Below, piece after piece: positions 62,034 through 64,000 of a DNA stretch of 64,000 nt. The notes under the pieces were generated by a model that saw only the letters and a program-made list of their open reading frames with translations, made no database searches and was not told the DNA's origin. Position 1 is the stretch's first letter; each line of letters opens with the position of its first letter. Source of the stretch: Schlesneria paludicola DSM 18645 (lineage in GTDB: Bacteria > Planctomycetota > Planctomycetia > Planctomycetales > Planctomycetaceae); NCBI RefSeq assembly GCF_000255655.1, contig NZ_JH636434.1, positions 2,882,572 through 2,946,571 of the forward strand. Reading direction: 5' to 3'. A program made the translations under genes and the position numbers.

Positions 62034-64000
62034 TCACTTCACCGGTCGCAATGTGCTATCTGGATAAAGAACGACTTCCCAACGCACGGGCTCTCGTTTG
62101 CCGCCCATCAGTTCCAATTGGGTGACTCCATTTGGGTGGCGAACCCGATGACCACCTCCAGGCTGAACTTCGATCACGGCCCCCTTGGCAGCCGCATCTT
62201 TGACTTGTCCTCGATATCGGATTCGTTCGAGTTGATCAAAGTGGAATTGTCCAAGGTGGTCGGTTCTCGTTGTGATTGCCCGCTTATATTCTGCCTGAGA
62301 CATTTCCACCGGGGCTATCTGAATTTCCGCACCGGATATCGGCTTCCCCGTATCCGATTCGATCAGAACTCCACTGGCACTGACTCCTGGCTTCAATTGC
62401 ATCTCGACCGGACGATCCAGATCGACATTGAAACTCATTGCCCCCGCGAATTTCGCTGGCGAAGCAATCACGGTCAGCCGAACTGCCAGGGGTGTCATTC
62501 GTTGATCAAGCGAAAGGCCGCGAAAGGTCGCGTAACCGTCCTCTGCCGTGACAGTCTCAAGCGTGAATGCGGTACTCGAACTGTTCGATTTTGTATTCAG
62601 TTCGAAACTGACTTTTAACTGAACCGGTTGGCCGATCACGGGTGTCCCGTTGGGATCAAGAACTCGCATTCGCCAATCACGTCCGTTGGGCAGCGCGATG
62701 ACCACTCGTCGAATCGGTGTCGTTTCATCGATCGCAACTTCGTCACTGATCGCCCAGACGCACGATCCGTCGCGAACCTCACGAGCACAGACACGATATC
62801 GCCCCCCCAGTGGCACACGACTCAGGAACTGCGGCCCGCTGGATGCACCACTCGGATGAATAATGGCATTTGCTTCGTCGTGTGGTGGAAGCTGGAGAGC
62901 AAATGTCGTCATGATCGCGCTGTCCGCCGGTGTCCCATCATGCCGCATAATTGAAGCGAAGATTCCTCCATCAGGACTCGTCGGCGCGAGAAAGACTTGC
63001 GGATCGTCGCCAGGAACAATTTCCAGATCACGCTGCTCGGCAATTCGATATCCCACCAAATCGGCGGCCCAGAATCGTAGCCTCGCTCCCACCGCCACAC
63101 TCAATCGAATTTCGTTCCCCTTCAGAATGAATGGACCGATATCACGATTCGCGTCCGGCAAATTGGAATGCTGCCACATCGCATACAGGGATCCTCGTGC
63201 GGGTGCATCGGGCGCGGTTCCCGTCAGTCGAATGACAACGTCTCGCATCGCCAGTAAAGGCTCGACGGCTGCCGGTTTGATGTGAAAGTCTTGAACCTGC
63301 ATCGATTCGCGAGCCACGATCTTCCGAGTTTGATCAGGAATCGCAAATGTGAGTTGCTCGTCCTGGACGACATTTTCGATCGAATAGAAGCCTGCGTCGT
63401 CGACTTCCACATCCACGCTTTGGTTGGACTGCCCCACCTGCCGTTGTAGGCCAAAAACCTGGACCTGGCGACCATTTCGTTGAATCTGGCGTAGCCGCTC
63501 AAGCTGTCCCGTCACATGCCCCGTCATTCGTAACGGCAGGTTGAGATGGATCACATGGTCCTTTTCGCCCGCTCGCAGTTCGATTGTCGCTGGACCATAC
63601 CCCTCGCGCAAGATGACGAAATGGTAGAGGGTGTCGTCACACAGCTCATTCAGATGAACAACCCCATTGCCTTCAGTCTCGCCGAAATCGACCCAACGAT
63701 CAGGCCGAACGCCATCGCTGGGGACCTGATTTGACACAGAGCGGTTGTTGCTGCTCCAAGACACAAGGACAAACCGAGCACCGGCAACAGGCTGGTTCGT
63801 GTCCGTGCCCAAAACCCTTACCACAGTGGGATGTGCCCGTTTCATCGTGACGACAAACGGGGCTTCTGCCGCAGATTGCAGCGAATCGTGGACGAACGAA
63901 TGTTCAAGTTCAAACCGCTGATAACCGGGAGCCTTCACTTGGAGACCGTAGTCTCCCAGACCAATGTGCTCGAACTGCAGTCGTCCCTGAGCATCCGCCT
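62034..64000 (-). CDS. Large exported-type protein with carboxypeptidase-regulatory-like repeats (partial)
   Basis: At least 655 residues; the frame stays open to the right edge, so the N-terminus is missing. The visible part starts inside a repeat (DAQGRLQFEHIGLGDYGLQV, then KAPGYQRFEL), which is the usual CarboxypepD_reg beta-sandwich end. More repeats follow: TVVRVLGTDTNQPVAGARFV, EGNGVVHLNELCDDTLYHFV, MRVLDPNGTPVIGQPVQL and ASGVLIESDTGKPISGAEIQ, then LGQFHFDQLERIRYRGQV. Such multi-domain proteins are usually exported and bind or scaffold other surface proteins. It converges with the second HEAT gene. Confidence 0.8.
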   Translation of the reverse strand, partial: ADAQGRLQFEHIGLGDYGLQVKAPGYQRFELEHSFVHDSLQSAAEAPFVVTMKRAHPTVVRVLGTDTNQPVAGARFVLVSWSSNNRSVSNQVPSDGVRPDRWVDFGETEGNGVVHLNELCDDTLYHFVILREGYGPATIELRAGEKDHVIHLNLPLRMTGHVTGQLERLRQIQRNGRQVQVFGLQRQVGQSNQSVDVEVDDAGFYSIENVVQDEQLTFAIPDQTRKIVARESMQVQDFHIKPAAVEPLLAMRDVVIRLTGTAPDAPARGSLYAMWQHSNLPDANRDIGPFILKGNEIRLSVAVGARLRFWAADLVGYRIAEQRDLEIVPGDDPQVFLAPTSPDGGIFASIMRHDGTPADSAIMTTFALQLPPHDEANAIIHPSGASSGPQFLSRVPLGGRYRVCAREVRDGSCVWAISDEVAIDETTPIRRVVIALPNGRDWRMRVLDPNGTPVIGQPVQLKVSFELNTKSNSSSTAFTLETVTAEDGYATFRGLSLDQRMTPLAVRLTVIASPAKFAGAMSFNVDLDRPVEMQLKPGVSASGVLIESDTGKPISGAEIQIAPVEMSQAEYKRAITTRTDHLGQFHFDQLERIRYRGQVKDAAAKGAVIEVQPGGGHRVRHPNGVTQLELMGGKREPVRWEVVLYPDSTLRPVK

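Noticed and set aside
1-64000. tRNA, rRNA or riboswitch genes
   Set aside because: No cloverleaf-like segment with T-loop signature, no rRNA signature and no riboswitch core was seen on either strand by eye; a covariance model search would be needed to exclude them fully.

Overview
The window looks like chromosomal DNA of a member of the Planctomycetota. The basis is three DUF1559 (prepilin-like, H-X9-DG C-terminus) proteins, several sulfatase-family enzymes, a TPR-fused sulfatase-like protein, many short exported proteins and long intergenic stretches rich in dispersed palindromes. It matches the general gene content of Planctomycetales of the Schlesneria/Gimesia type, but no species can be named from sequence alone.

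Left part (1-6265) is a defence island: type I restriction-modification genes hsdM and hsdS followed by a cut-off nuclease-like gene (minus strand), the DarT/DarG DNA ADP-ribosylation toxin-antitoxin pair (plus strand) and an Mrr-type restriction endonuclease (minus strand). From 6266 to 9433 the DNA is mostly non-coding and full of repeats: an inverted-repeat-bounded element, a BIME-like array of paired palindromes, and hairpins with a constant core and a locus-specific stem. One small winged-helix-like gene sits among them. Then come dinB (translesion polymerase), more repeats, and the sulfate activation genes cysD and cysNC, whose APS kinase domain lacks usual catalytic residues. A PATR-repeat autotransporter and a pair of secreted sulfatases follow.

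The middle part (21.8-33.2 kb) holds two regulated or functional units. First, an operon of a PPOx-like flavoprotein, a DUF1348 protein and an AhpD-like peroxidase faces a sigma-54 activator; the shared intergenic region has a candidate sigma-54 promoter and three regularly spaced palindromes. Second, a tightly coupled minus-strand operon encodes an FkbH-like enzyme, an acyl carrier protein, an SGNH/DltD-like protein, a 44-residue single-span peptide ending in a DltX-like Tyr motif, and an MBOAT. It reads as a Dlt-type envelope acylation machine in which FkbH takes the place of DltA, so the acyl group may be glyceryl. This is the most interesting find in the window.

The right part (34.1-61.9 kb) is built by duplication. 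A four-gene block (GldG-like membrane protein, ABC ATPase, ABC permease, HEAT-repeat protein) occurs twice, and between the copies lie a TPR-sulfatase-like gene and three repeats of a DUF1559-lipoprotein-membrane TPR unit. In the middle unit the TPR gene is reduced to a fragment. Terminator-like hairpins lie between each DUF1559 gene and its lipoprotein gene. The window ends in a large exported protein with carboxypeptidase-regulatory-like repeats (minus strand, cut at the edge). No rRNA, tRNA, CRISPR array or integrase was seen.
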